A stretch of DNA of 64,000 bases from Nigrospora sphaerica (GCA_018287875.1 JAGVVL010000015.1:2356001-2420000), one strand, 5' to 3'. Shown: positions 22,991 through 33,695, counted from the first letter of the stretch. Numbers and translations: made by a program. Notes: generated by a model from the letters alone, not told the origin.

Positions 22991-24358
22991 GTGGGCGCAC
23001 GATGCGTGGTTGAAAGAAAGACGGGAGCGGTTGTATTACGACGCAATGCATGGAACGGGAGTTTTTAAAGTTTTTTCAGCGTGCAAGTGGAATATAATCA
23101 TTTTTCGCTCCGTCACTAAAAAGGACCAGACGAGACATGGATCTTTAGAGCTTTTATAGACGACCAGCCTAGAAATCAAACCACTTCTAGAGCCTCGGCT
23201 CGGTGTACCTTTTCGTTAGGCGAACTTTAGCGGTTGGCGGCGTTTGCTTGGGCTTGTCCAACTCGGCCCGTAGCACAGCCTAACTAGAGGAAAGATCCGA
23301 CTTGAGCCCCCCAAAACTAAGACCCGGATCTCTCGAACCCATCCCCATCTTTCTACTTACCTTACTACTTAGGTAGGCATTCTGACTGGGCGAGGCCGAG
23401 GGGGAAGAAACCTACGTCATCGACCTCGTCGCCTCCTGCTCCGTGCGGTGCTAGCGATGCGGGCGCTCTCAGCATGCAGCCGCGAACTACCTAACGCAGG
23501 TACATCACTCCCTCCCTACCTAGGTCCCAGGGTCGCCGGGACCGTCTAGTATGAGACCACTTGGTGGCGCCTCGTGGCGAGCCGACGCCACGGCGCCGGG
23601 ACGCTGCCCGTTCGAGGTGGGCAGGTAATGGACAAAAGAAGTGCCTCAGCTAGGACAGACTTCTGGCGTGGCTCTGGTAAAGCTGCTGGGGCACTTCTTT
23701 TTGTCCACCACCTGGTTCGTAAGGACCTGGGCCGAGAAAGCCGGTTCACTTGACACAATGGAAGAACAGGCAGGTCTCTATACCAGCACCGTTGCTTCGT
23801 CTGTGTATGGCGAAACGGTGGTGCACAACCCTCATGGGGCGGCTGTGTATAAGTGAACCTGGTGGTACAGAAGCAATAACGCGTAAGAGACAACCGGTAC
23901 GGTCTGCCAGAATAAGGCATCTCCCGGGCACTCTATCCAGCGGAAAGGGACATGGCGAGTCGTATGCTCAACTGGGCACATCGGGGAGATTCGTACATAC
24001 TTCTTTTCTTTCCCTTGTTCCTAATCACTGCGAACCAGTGGCCGCATTGGCTTCTTCCCCGGCCAGTTGCAGTGTCTTCGCTGTGGTTGTGGGTAACTGT
24101 TGGTCGTCTGCCTATCCATTACGCCGCGAATCATCCTGTATTCGTCAAAGCCTTGCCCGCAAAAACTCCAGAGGACCGAAAATGGGTGAACCACCAAGCA
24201 AGCATGCATTTGTCTATCCTTGCCCGCACTTGGCGTGCCGTTCCGTCCCGTTCCGTCCCGTGCCATGATGCGTGGCAGCCGCTGTACGCCATCTGGTCAT
24301 ACTGTGTCACTACCCTGTTGGATTTCGCTTAGACCGGGCACCCGCCCGCATTCATGAC
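22991..24358. other. Intergenic region between convergent genes, with hairpin sequences
   Basis: Between the ends of the nitroreductase-like gene (plus) and the metallophosphatase gene (minus). It contains the inverted repeats listed separately at 23624-23711 and 23737-23863. No coding sequence recognised. Confidence 0.45.
23624..23711. repeat. Imperfect inverted repeat with about 28-31 bp arms
   Basis: The left arm 23624-23651 (core GGACAAAAGAAGTGCC) pairs with the right arm 23681-23711 (core GGCACTTCTTTTTGTCC), separated by about 29 bases. A second, looser palindrome follows immediately: CCGGTTCACTTGACAC near 23738 pairs with GTGTATAAGTGAACCTGG near 23846, with CACCGTT/AACGGTG nested inside. 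It could be a MITE remnant or an RNA hairpin; there is no evidence for either beyond the symmetry. Confidence 0.6.
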
Positions 24359-26231
24359 TTATTCGGTAGGCGGAGGAGGCGTGACATGCCCTGCTTCGAA
24401 TATCAACTGCTCGTCGATTCTCTTTTCTGTTTCGCCATACTCTAGCCGCTTGTATGTCTTGATGCGGGCTTCGTTCGTGTCAATTTCGAAAAACCTCACC
24501 CGGCGGACATAGTCGTGGTAGCCACCATAGCCGCCGAAGCCGGCACCTCCACCGTAGCACATCCATAATTGGGGCTTCTGCTTCTCGTCAGTCGAAAGCA
24601 TGCAGTACTCATTCGCATGGTCGCTGTCTCCCGTGTCAGCAGTGCATTCTCCGTCCGAGACGGGAACCGGGGTATGCTTACTGGCCGCAGCTCAGCATCA
24701 CGACTTTCTCATCCACGAGGGCATCGTGGAAATGCGACTGATATTGCGGCGCGGTGACCCCCTCACGCCATTCGCCAAAGTGATAATTATTGGTGTCCCG
24801 GTACTCGGGCAGCGGGATGTGGATGAAGGCCATTTCCATGTGAATCCCGCTGTACTCGTTGTGCTTCTTCTTCAAGCTCGCCGACGTCTGCCTGAACCAG
24901 TCGATCTGGTTCTTCTTGATCCAATCGTACCCTTGCCACTGCCGCTCATCGGGCGAGTACGAATGGGAGTCGAGGAGCCAGAGGGTCAGCGCCGAATGCT
25001 TCGAGTTGCCGCGCGCCATCACTTCCACATAGTAGTTGCCAACGCCGTCTATGTCGTCGGGCCCCGCTCTCGAGAGCGAGTAGGGCAGGGATTCGATAAG
25101 AGCCATTTGCCCTCTTCGGCCGATGGCGCGGGAAGCCCCTTCATCGTCGTGGTTCCCGAATATGGAAACGTAGGGGATTTTGCGTTTAATAAGGGGCTGG
25201 GCGTACTTGAAAATGGCCTGGCAGTAATCCGTTAGCAGTAGTCGCATAGGGAAACGCGCATACCACATACCGAGGGCGCGTCCGGCGCTGTATCACCGTT
25301 GACTTGGTCACCACTCAGCACGACCAGATCCGGCTTCTCTTCATCCAACAACCTAAGGACAAAGTCCATAGTCCTCGGGTCTGCCATGCACTTCCCGCCG
25401 TTGTATTCATCAGGCACGGCATCGCGGCAGCGGCCGACGCCCGTGCTCAGGTGAAGGTCGGCCAGCTGCATGATCTTGAACTTGCCGTTGTCTTTTACGC
25501 GCGGCTGCGGCTTATGCGGCTCGATGTGCTTGCCCCTCCGGACCGTCAGGTGGGCGGCTGGGAGTTCTGGGTGCTGGTCGAGCAGCAAGGGCGTTCCCGT
25601 GATGGTCCAGCCATCCCTGGCCTCGACAGCGTCGTCGCCAAACAGGACATCGACGGCAGTGATGGCCTTGCTGGAGTCGCTCGCGTGCGGCTTGGACGAG
25701 CGCATAATCCAGAGGCCGGCCGGGCGCTTCTCCCATTTGACGTCAGCCTGCCCCTTGACGCCCGTGCTGGGGTCCAGGCGGCCGACGCTGACGTCCATCA
25801 CGACCTTGTCGGCCGAGGTCAGATCCTCCTCCTTGCACCGGCGCACGTGGGCGTAGGCGCTGGTGACCCATCCCTTTCCAAGGTAGAGGTCCTTCTCGAT
25901 GCGGTGCCATACGTCAGGGTCCAGCTTGCACGAGGAGAAGATGTTCAAGGACGAGCATGTCGTGATGGTCACGTCGGTAACCACCAGGCCGGCGTGGTGC
26001 TGGGGCATGTACTCGTGGAGGGCATTGGGAAGGACGCGAAAGTTGCGGTCGACGAAGAAGACGACGAGGAAGGTGAAGAGAGCGACGGCCGACAGCTGAC
26101 CGATGGTGCGGACCTGCCATGGGGGAAGGGTTCGTGTGAGCTCGTGGTCTGCAAGGCGGCGGCGAGGCGGGCAACCGAGGGGCAACGGCCGCCAAGGGGT
26201 TGGTACTACTACTCACAATTCGGCGTGTCAT
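24359..26231 (-). CDS. dcr2: Dcr2-type calcineurin-like metallophosphatase, membrane anchored
   Basis: Metallophosphoesterase of the Dcr2 group; yeast Dcr2 counteracts Ire1 in the unfolded-protein response and promotes G1 exit. Four exons fit: 26231-26217 (five codons), 26113-25271, 25217-24682 and 24623-24359, giving 552 residues. A hydrophobic segment LSAVALFTFLVVFFV at about residues 12-26 is a likely signal anchor. The metal-binding motifs appear in order: QLADLHLSTG, LSGDQVNGD, FGNHDDEG, FIHIPLPEY and finally CGHDHANEYC, which is recreated across intron 3. The start MTRRI is a very short first exon with a consensus GTGAGT donor. It is plausible because the frame joins to VRTIGQL, but it is the least certain part. 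It ends convergently to the nitroreductase-like gene. Confidence 0.9.
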
Positions 26232-27137
26232 GGTGGTGCAGATGAAGCCGAGGCGACGGCGGCGACGATGGCGGTCTCAACGGCGTTAGGAGGTGGGTGT
26301 AGATCAGCGCTGGTAGGCCAGCGAGGGCAGGTTGGGCGGGAGCGGGAGCGTCGTCCGATACCGAGTGCTATACAGCATCTTCAGTCCTGGTTTCGAACGC
26401 GGGTGCGATGCCAGAAGCCGCGTCTCTTGGAGGGGGGCCAATGAAGCACTGCTGCTGGCAGAAAGTCGCGATCGACGGCGGGAAAGGGAAAGGAAAGAAA
26501 CTGGCCAGGGTTCGTTCTGGGGATCACTCAATGCCGCACCTCGTGCCGTGCCGTGCAGTGCAGTTGGCGTGCAGTGTGCATATGGGTTCGATGCTGGATG
26601 GGATTGTGAGGGGAGGGGAGTGCTGGAGCAAAGCGCCCGCAGCGTCTCCATCGTCAATGGAGGGCCGGCCTAAGCCCACCAGCTGGCCAGCCAAAGCCGT
26701 GGCCGTTAGGTACGGCTGCTGCTGATCTGGGGTACTGACGGTTAGAGTCAGCCCTGATTGATAGCGTCCAATCGCCCCCGCTGCTCGTGTTCCAGTACTA
26801 ACTTCGCTCGTCCTAGCGCCACCTTAATTACAGGGAAGGAGCTCATCCAGGTTAATGGACATATGCGTAGGACCTAGTACCATTTCTCATCCCATCTACA
26901 CATCTGTATGTGTAATGCAGTGTGGCATGGGTTCACTAATACGAGGACCGGTCTCTCGGCTTAACCAGAAGCACGCTTCCTGCCATCAAGCTCGCTGCCC
27001 AGGGGCTTGAGGGCACCAGTAGACCGGCGCCGCCCAGGACCATGATTCGCCACCACTTCGCCCCCGCTACCGCTCCGTTGCATGATTTCTCTTCTCTCTA
27101 ACTCATGAATTAGCCCTTCTTCTTCTATAACAGGTGT
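26232..27137. other. Promoter side of the dcr2-type gene and intergenic DNA
   Basis: Upstream of the metallophosphatase start codon. A plus-strand open frame overlapping this area (about 26332-26673) mostly mirrors GC composition. No gene is called. Confidence 0.4.
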
Positions 27138-27509
27138 TCAGGTGGTGACCATACCAATGAGATCCTCAGAAATAGCGTGGTTTTCCTCGAGCTCATCCCT
27201 GTGCTGCCCTGATAAGTCCTGGCGCTCCAGTAGGTGGTTGTAGATGCGTGCTGCCTCGTTATGAGGGGCGTCAGGGTCAAGGCCGGTAGTTCCGAAAAGC
27301 ATGTGCATGCTAACCTGGTGAAGGGGACCGAGATGAGGCTCGCTAATGAGCTTCGCGGCCGTCTTCTTAGCCTCGTCGTTTTCATCGCTATGATAAAAGC
27401 CCCAGGCCTGTTCGAGGCGATCCTGGAACATCTCTATCAGCACATTAGAACTCGAACTCGGGAAGGGACGACATTGGACTGGATCTAGATGTACCGCCGA
27501 GAAATCCAT
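27138..27509 (-). CDS. Small hypothetical protein
   Basis: Open reading frame of 123 residues from the first ATG at 27509 (MDFSAVHLDP...). I do not recognise a domain. It has good protein character: mixed charged and aromatic residues (FQDRLEQAWGFYHSDENDEA, AKKTAAKLISEPHLGPLHQV) and an amphipathic, TPR- or bundle-like helical look. The frame is open further upstream without an ATG. A donor-like GTATGG lies near the 3' end (about 27150), so the true C-terminus could be spliced to sequence I could not identify. It is the last plausible gene before the transposon insertion about 0.7 kb away. Confidence 0.45.
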   Translation of the reverse strand: MDFSAVHLDPVQCRPFPSSSSNVLIEMFQDRLEQAWGFYHSDENDEAKKTAAKLISEPHLGPLHQVSMHMLFGTTGLDPDAPHNEAARIYNHLLERQDLSGQHRDELEENHAISEDLIGMVTT

Positions 27510-28050
27510 CGGTCTCGAAGGAGAGATATGGCCATGGCTGACTAGTAAGGCCTTGGGTCTTAGCAAGAGTAATATGAAGCAGCTCCTATGGCATGTCGGA
27601 GCTTTGAAATTCTCTGGGTCGCAGGGTAGTGTAGAAAGCGTCGAGATGCTGCTGGAAGGCAGACTCCGCCCGTGGGAGGTAGAAGAGGGCGGTATTTGTA
27701 CTCCTTTCTTTGCTGCGCACCAGACAACGAATACATTAGTCGAGTATATCCATCTGTATCATTAAACACGATGTGCGAATTCCTCAGACCTAATGGTGCT
27801 AGTTGGTGACATGGGATGGTGCAGACCGTTTTCATCATAACCGATTAATGCCATCACTCTATGTACGTACTCGAGTGAGTGCAGACTTTACTTGTTCACT
27901 ACAGAGCTTAGATGTTACATAGTTATACGAGGATTCATTGCGCACGTGGTAAGCGTCGTCAATGTGCCTGGGAGTGCCTCGGACTCGACTCGCCTTTCCT
28001 TGATTTCCAAGCCATTGTGGAGAAATACTCATTTGGCTGGTCCTGCATTC
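27510..28050. other. Intergenic region left of the disrupted frame
   Basis: Slightly more AT-rich than the average of the window. Open frames on both strands lack recognisable features. No gene called. Confidence 0.4.
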
Positions 28051-28179
28051 ATGGAGTTCGGTTGGCTTGAACAAGTCGTAGATTACGTTGTTATTGGTGC
28101 TGTATATCTGGCGTTGCCTATCGTCCTGCTAGGCTCAACTTCCAGGGGACCAACGTGGAATATCTTAGCAGATCATGTA

Positions 28180-28206
28180 AAATCACTGGACAAAAGTCTG
28201 CGCACA
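28180..28206 (+). repeat. Left terminal inverted repeat of the Tc1/mariner element
   Basis: 27 bp immediately after TA, with the core CAAAAGTCTGCGCACA. It matches the reverse complement of 29553-29579 at 24 of 27 positions; the mismatches are at positions 3, 5 and 11. Confidence 0.93.
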
Positions 28207-28286
28207 AGCCACCCCCTCGTGCCAACTTCACGACATCAACATAACCACTCTATCTCTTCATCTGCCCGTAACTCGCTTAATTAGGC

Positions 28287-29414
28287 ATGGATATGCACGA
28301 ATTTGGTCGCATTTTAACCGCAGAGCGCAAGCCTAACGGACAGTTTAGCCCTGAGGCTGTCGAGGCTATTGTAGCTTTCGCTATATGCGGTCAACCGCAT
28401 AGTGCCATTGCGAAGGCCTTCGGAACGCGTCGACGCGAAACTATTACCAACTTTGTGAGGCGCGTCACTTAACGGGAAACAACAAAACCTAAGAAAAGAA
28501 GTGGTTGACCGCGTAGGTTGACCTCTCCATAAGAGCGTTACGTATTTCAATTAATACGGAGGAAGCCGCGCGCCACGTGGAAAGAGATCTGCGTCGAGAG
28601 AGACGCTCTCTTTGACCCTCGACTTAGGACCTTCTCTACAAAGACGGCAAAGCGTGCTCTTCGTAAGAGACATATCGGCCACTGGCGCGCTGCGAAGTGT
28701 ATTTCTCTTATTAAAGAAGACGCTATACAGAGGCTTCGTTTCTGCCGTGAGTGGTCCTCTAAAGACGCTCAAGAGCTGCTTATGCGATGCATCTGCTCCG
28801 ACGAATGCACGATTCAAAATGAACCCTCTAAACCTGGCGAATGGGTGTTCCGATACGCGCGCGAGCGCTTCCGTGAGGACCTCGTGAACCCTTTACCACA
28901 CTCGAGGCCTCGTATCAGCCTTATGGCATGGGGTATGGTGTGGCAAAGGGATGCCGAGTCTGGGATGTCCCCCCTCATTTTCTGTGAGGGTGACCCGGAC
29001 TCTGCATGTGAGGGCTTCACCTCTACCCGCTATATGGAGGTCCTAGAGGAAGGACTCGTGCCTCTATATGAGGCTGGAGACCTCTTCATGCAAGATAATG
29101 CGCGTATACATCGCTCGCACGCGGTCCGGGACTTCCTCGAAAGTAAGGGCATTTGGACGATCAAGTGGTTTGTTCATAGCCCCAACCTTAACCCTATTAA
29201 GCAAGTCTGGAGGGCCCTAAAGCTTAAGATATATAAAATCAAGCCTTGTTCTCAATATCTGAAGGATAACATAAACGATTACGCGTATGCGAGGGAGATA
29301 ATCGAGTTAGCGTAGAGTGAGCTAAATCACGGCCTCATTTTAAAGCGATTAAAGTCAAGCCCACGGCGTATAGCAGCGGTACTTCGGGTAAGAGGCTGGT
29401 ATAGCCATTATTGA
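28287..29414 (+). pseudogene. Tc1/mariner DD34E-type transposase, nonsense-mutated
   Basis: A single continuous frame of 375 codons, plus stop TGA at 29412, interrupted by TAA at 28470, TGA at 28506, TAA at 28530 and TAG at 29313. No frameshift is needed. The N-terminus (from MDMHEFGRIL) holds a helix-turn-helix-like part (SAIAKAFGTRRRETITNFV). The catalytic part shows the first Asp in CICSDECTIQN, the second in FMQDNARIH, and the HSPNLNPIKQVWRALK block typical of Tc1 transposases. Counting from the second Asp, 34 residues separate it from the position of the third acidic residue, as in DD34E, but that position is Lys (AAG; GAG expected). After the TAG at 29313 the frame goes on for 32 sensible codons (SELNHGLILKRLK...), supporting a recent nonsense change. 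It cannot encode active transposase. Confidence 0.92.
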
Positions 29415-29436
29415 ACTACACTTCAAGAGCTTTCTT

Positions 29437-29471
<35 letters not shown>

Positions 29472-29552
29472 CTTAACTTGCTATCGAATTGAGTGCGTGA
29501 GTTGTAATAAATGCTGAAGGGTAGAAATTAGCGAGTGGTTGGTGATGTAGTC

Positions 29553-29579
29553 TGTGCGCAGACTTTTGGCCAGTCACTT
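29553..29579 (-). repeat. Right terminal inverted repeat of the Tc1/mariner element
   Basis: Reverse complement of the left repeat with three mismatches, followed directly by TA (29580-29581). Confidence 0.93.
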
Positions 29580-29644
29580 TACCTTGGTTTGTAACAGGAT
29601 TCTCCAGCCGCTGGCGCGGTTCCTTACCGTGGAATGCCCCCTGA

Positions 29645-31958
29645 CACGAGAGGGGAACAAGAAGGGGACCAGGGCCTTAGCAGAAGATGATGGGGGTGGC
29701 TCTTGGTGTAGTAAATCGGACTCGTTCAGATCGTGCCCGTGGACAACGGTCATCACACAAGTATGGACGTACAATGAAGATGCCAATTTTCATAGGGGAG
29801 CCACCCCAATTTCCCTTCCGGCAAGTTCGAGTTTCAACGAGGCAGTGGACGAATGGATATAAGGGCAAATGCATATGACGGGTTGGGCCGCTTAAAAACG
29901 AGCATACGCATGCTGGAGGGCAGTGGATCCCGGCTTGCCATAGGGCAGGATCTACGGGCAGTCATGGATTTAGGTTATCTGGCAATGCGCAGCGGCTGCA
30001 TGATTCAGGGATTACCTGGCCCGTATTCGGGTGACGAGCTCCAAGCAGCAGAGCCTCAGGGGATCGTGTGGAAAGAAAAGCATCCCGACCTTCCACTGTG
30101 CAAGCTACAGACCGAGGCATTCCTGGGCTAGGGCGACCAGAGATACCGACAAACGACTACGCGTATGGTGCCGAGGCAGCGACGCCATCTTGTTTCCAAT
30201 GTCGTGCCAAACCGTCGTCTCCGCCGCCAACCCGCGGCCTCTGACGCGTCTTCGGCAAAGAAGTTCGCAACCAAAGTCACTTTCACAAACAATGCCGAGT
30301 ACTCAGCCCTGCCAAGAGCCAAAAGTACCCGAGCGCAGCCGAGGGAAAACAACGAGGGTAAGTGGACGCTGGCGAGGGCTCCTGCATCCTCACGTAAGCG
30401 CGGTAAAAGTTGCCCTTCCCGGCGGCTTGGCCGTCATGCCGGCGATGCTTCATGCCAGCCCCTGGGCCCCCGTGGCAAACGGCGTCGCATCAACTTGCTC
30501 ACGGGGGCCGGGGCCGGGGCCGGGGCCGGGGCCGGGGCCAAAACAGCCGAGTGGGCGAATAAATGGGAACAGTCGTGGTTGTTTGGAGCCGACAGGCCGA
30601 AGCGGGCCCAGCATGGATCCCCTGCGAGACGAGATCGCCATTTCGGACGTGAACAGAGACAACGCCAAGAGATTCAGACAGCACTTTGGCACCTAGACTG
30701 GCGCAGAGATCCCGAACGAAACAAGGGCAGATGGGTCACCAGGGGGGCCCCGTGATTGAGCCCCCCATCGCTACTGAGCCCGATGATATACCGAAACCAC
30801 TGGCTAAGGAGCGACACGCTTCCCTAAAAATGCGCTGTCACTTGCCGTCACGGTCACCCAAGCCGATCCCGCTGTCAATGGTGGACAGTCACGAGAGGCG
30901 CGAGCGGGCGATTCACGATGGCCCATGGCGGGGCGACGAAACATACATTGGCACCCTGGTCGGCTAGCCCGTCTGTCAAGGCCATGGAAGCTGGCGAAGC
31001 CGTGCCTAGCGGGCGGGCGGCGCTCTGCCTCTACCCTGTTTTAGGAGACTGGGGACGACGATGCGCCCCAAGCGCGAGACTAGGGCCGGAGATCAGGCAC
31101 TCCGACTCCTTAGCCCGTCCACGTTTCAGGGTTTCTGCAACGGCAAAGTCAGGTACCGAGAGACAGGGTACGCGCAGACGCGGTCCGTACGGCATGCCCT
31201 CAATGCCTGCCCACTGGCAGCCTGCCAGGGCGCAATGTGACGTCCCCAACCTCGATGGCACGCCGCTCCGGGCCATCGATGCGTGTATCGTATCGCTGGT
31301 CTCAGATTCTGACTTCTCTGCAAATAGCCCGGCAAGCCGCCGGGCGAGAGCGGCTCCAGGGCCGCGTCGTCTTCGAGACGGCAAGCTGATCTGTTCGCAT
31401 ATCGCGTCCGTCTTAACATGGGCTCGCCCTGGGTAGGTATGGACGGCCATGATTTCCTGTACGTGACATCTGCTCCCATCTCCCGCCTGGCACCTGACGA
31501 CCGACCGCCTGACGCGGATGCTGCGCTTCCCGTGCGCCAGGTGGATCGAGCTGGACCGACTAGCCACGCCCTCTGATTAAATCATTCCCTCCGAGAAGTT
31601 ACCAGCTACCCTCAGCGACACATCGGGCCTGCTAGCCAAGCCCGACAATCTATTTGCCTGCTCGAGTGCCTTCTCCAGACCACCTGAAAACGTATAGGAG
31701 AGGGACTTTGCCCGCGTCTCCTTTTACGTCCCGTTCCCGTTCATCTCCTGCCTTTCTCGAAAGCACGACGGTCACAACCTTTCCGGAACCTGGCTGACCC
31801 CCCTACGGAGCCGTAACCAAGTTGTGCCTCCAGGACTCACATAAGACGACACCGATACCCCGATCCATGGTATCTTCGCTCGTTGGTTACCGACAGCGCC
31901 TCTCCCCACGTCCCTCGTCTGTTCGATCTCTCGAGCTTCTTATCCCATATCACCCATA
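29645..31958. other. 2.3-kb gene-poor region with a GGGGCC array
   Basis: No supported gene. A plus-strand open frame at 30165-30755 begins with ATG and reads through the GGGGCC array as Gly-Ala repeats, but it has no recognisable domain and overlapping frames are equally open, so I treat it as compositional. The last 150 bases form the leader of the P450 gene. Confidence 0.4.
30504..30539. repeat. (GGGGCC)6 hexanucleotide repeat
   Basis: Six perfect tandem copies of GGGGCC. The G-runs are suited to G-quadruplex formation on the plus strand. The array lies in a region with no supported gene. Confidence 0.95.
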
Positions 31959-33695
31959 ATGGCGTACCTATACCCATCACCAGAACAAACAATGAACCAC
32001 CAAATACAACCCTCGACCAACCTGACAATGCCGGTCGATATCTCTCCCTCCCTGATTCCGGGACGGAGCCATGCCAGTTACTACCTTGCCGTCGGCATAG
32101 CTTTGCTGGTAGCCTACCTACTGCAACCCAAGAAGCAAGGATGCCCATCGGTGCCTTTCTACAAGGCATCAAGGATAAAATGGATGTGCGATGCCGAAAG
32201 TTTGGTCAGAGACAGCTACGGAAAGGTCAGTAGCCACAATCCTGCCAGATGGAAGTCACTTCGTGTTAACTATGTGTAGTTCCGCGACCAAGTATACAGC
32301 ATCAAAGCTAGCGAGGGTTTGAGGACATTGATACCTGCTCGCCTCATCGGAGAGTTGAAGGGCCTACCCGAGGAACACCTGAGTGCGCAAGCAGCAGTAA
32401 GCGAGGTATGTCGAGGTGCAACCACTGCTTATAGATCCGTGCCTGACGAGTACAGGCGATGCTGTGCGAATACACCAAGTTTGGGGTGGGGGACCATATC
32501 AACAACGCCTTTGTGCATTTGGTGAGGACGAAGCTGAACCACCACCTGGCCCGACTCGTTCCACGACTCAAGTCGGAGCTTGAATTTATTGTGGCTGAAG
32601 AGTTTCCTGAGTGTGGAGGTACCTTCCCGACGCAGCCCCCTCGGGATTTTCTTTCGCTGACAAACCAACTCAGACTGGACCCCCGTGAAAGTACAGCCTT
32701 TTTTCCTCCGTATGGTTGCGCGGTTGAGTGGGAGCACGTTTGTGGGATCGGAGCTCAGTCGCACGGAGGAGTGGATGCAGACGAGCATCACTAACGCCAT
32801 CCACGTCTTCGTCGCCGTTCTCAAATTGCAGTTCTTCCCTACGTGGATGCGGCCCGTGGGACAGTACTTCGTATCCGAGCTCCGCCAAAGCCAGCGGGAC
32901 GTGGACAAGGTGGCGGCCATGCTGAAGCCCATTACCGAGGAGCGATTACGGAATGCCGAGCTCGACCCCGGCTGCCAACAGCCCGACGACTTTATCCAGT
33001 GGCTGCTCGAAGCGACGCCCGATGAGCAGAAGACGAACTACCGCATGCAGGCCCGGACCCAGCTGGTGTTGAGTGCCTCCTCGATCCACACCACCAGCAA
33101 CCTGGCCACCGACTGCATATACGACCTGGCTGCCCATCCCGAGTATCAGGACATCCTGCGCGAGGAGGCATACGAGGTTTTGGTGCGGGATGGCGGCTGG
33201 GCGAAGAAGGATAGCATGGCCAAGCTTCAGAAGATGGACAGTTTCATCAAGGAGACGCAACGCATGTCGGGCAACATCACATCCTTCATCCGCAAGGCCC
33301 TCAAACCCATCGATCTGTCTGACGGCACGCGGTTGCCGGCGGGCACCAACCTCCTGGCACCGCTCTCGGGTATTAACATGGACGAGCGATACTTTCCCGA
33401 CCCGACGACATTCGACGGCTTGCGATTCTGGAAGCTGCGGAAGATGTCGGCCGAGGCGGTCAACCGGTGGCAGTTCACCACCATCACCGACACGAGCCTC
33501 GCCTTTGGTGCCGGCAAGCACGCCTGCCCCGGCCGGTTCTTCGCCGCCAGCGAGCTCAAGCTCATCCTAGCCTACTACGTCCTCAACTACGATATCAAAC
33601 TCAAGGAAGGGGAGAGCCGGCCCGAGCCTATGATGTTCATGATGACCAAGAGTCCCAACCAGAAGGCCGAGGTGCTATTCCGGCGACGATCATGA
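31959..33695 (+). CDS. Cytochrome P450, ent-kaurene-oxidase-like group
   Basis: Microsomal haem-thiolate monooxygenase. Exons 31959-32225, 32280-32405, 32456-32618 and 32674-33695 give 525 residues, the usual fungal length. An N-terminal anchor (YLAVGIALLVAYLL) spans about residues 42-55. The I-helix has SIHTTSNL in place of the canonical AGxxT, as in the fungal ent-kaurene oxidase/CYP68-like relatives involved in terpenoid and indole-diterpene pathways. The K-helix ExxR is Glu379/Arg382 (KETQR). The haem loop is FGAGKHACPGRFF with the ligand Cys470. The frames of all four exons agree with conserved blocks. Other in-frame ATGs follow at 31992 and 32028, so the start may be a few residues later. 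No terpene synthase or other core gene is adjacent. The substrate is unknown. Confidence 0.92.

Larger units (their letters stand above)
28180..29579 (+). mobile_element. Tc1/mariner-family DNA transposon relic, 1400 bp
   Basis: A complete but dead class II element. It is bounded by 27-bp terminal inverted repeats and by TA dinucleotides at 28178-28179 and 29580-29581, the target duplication of the Tc1/mariner superfamily. It carries one transposase frame (28287-29414) with four premature stops. A long A tract follows the transposase (about 29442-29468). Nonsense changes are all explicable as C-to-T, three of four in CpA context, suggesting RIP or an equivalent process. Confidence 0.93.
28051..29644 (+). 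pseudogene. Small open reading frame split by the transposon
   Basis: Left part: ATG at 28051 to 28179, 43 codons containing a hydrophobic stretch (VVIGAVYLALPIVLLG), running without stop into the left TA of the transposon. Right part: from 29582, directly after the right TA, the same frame continues 20 codons (beginning PWFVTGFSSRW) to a TGA at 29642. Treating the insertion as one TA site gives a continuous 63-residue frame with a probable single transmembrane helix. The family is unknown and 20 open codons are not strong statistical proof, so this may be a chance frame. It could also be part of a longer spliced gene. Confidence 0.4.

Noticed and set aside
26380..26600. Possible tRNA because of GTTTCGAACGC and GGGTTCGATGC strings
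   Set aside because: Neither string sits in a cloverleaf; A-box and acceptor pairing are missing.
30165..30755. 196-codon frame reading through the GGGGCC array as Gly-Ala
   Set aside because: Low-complexity, Arg-rich translation and overlapping open frames; no domain or conserved block.
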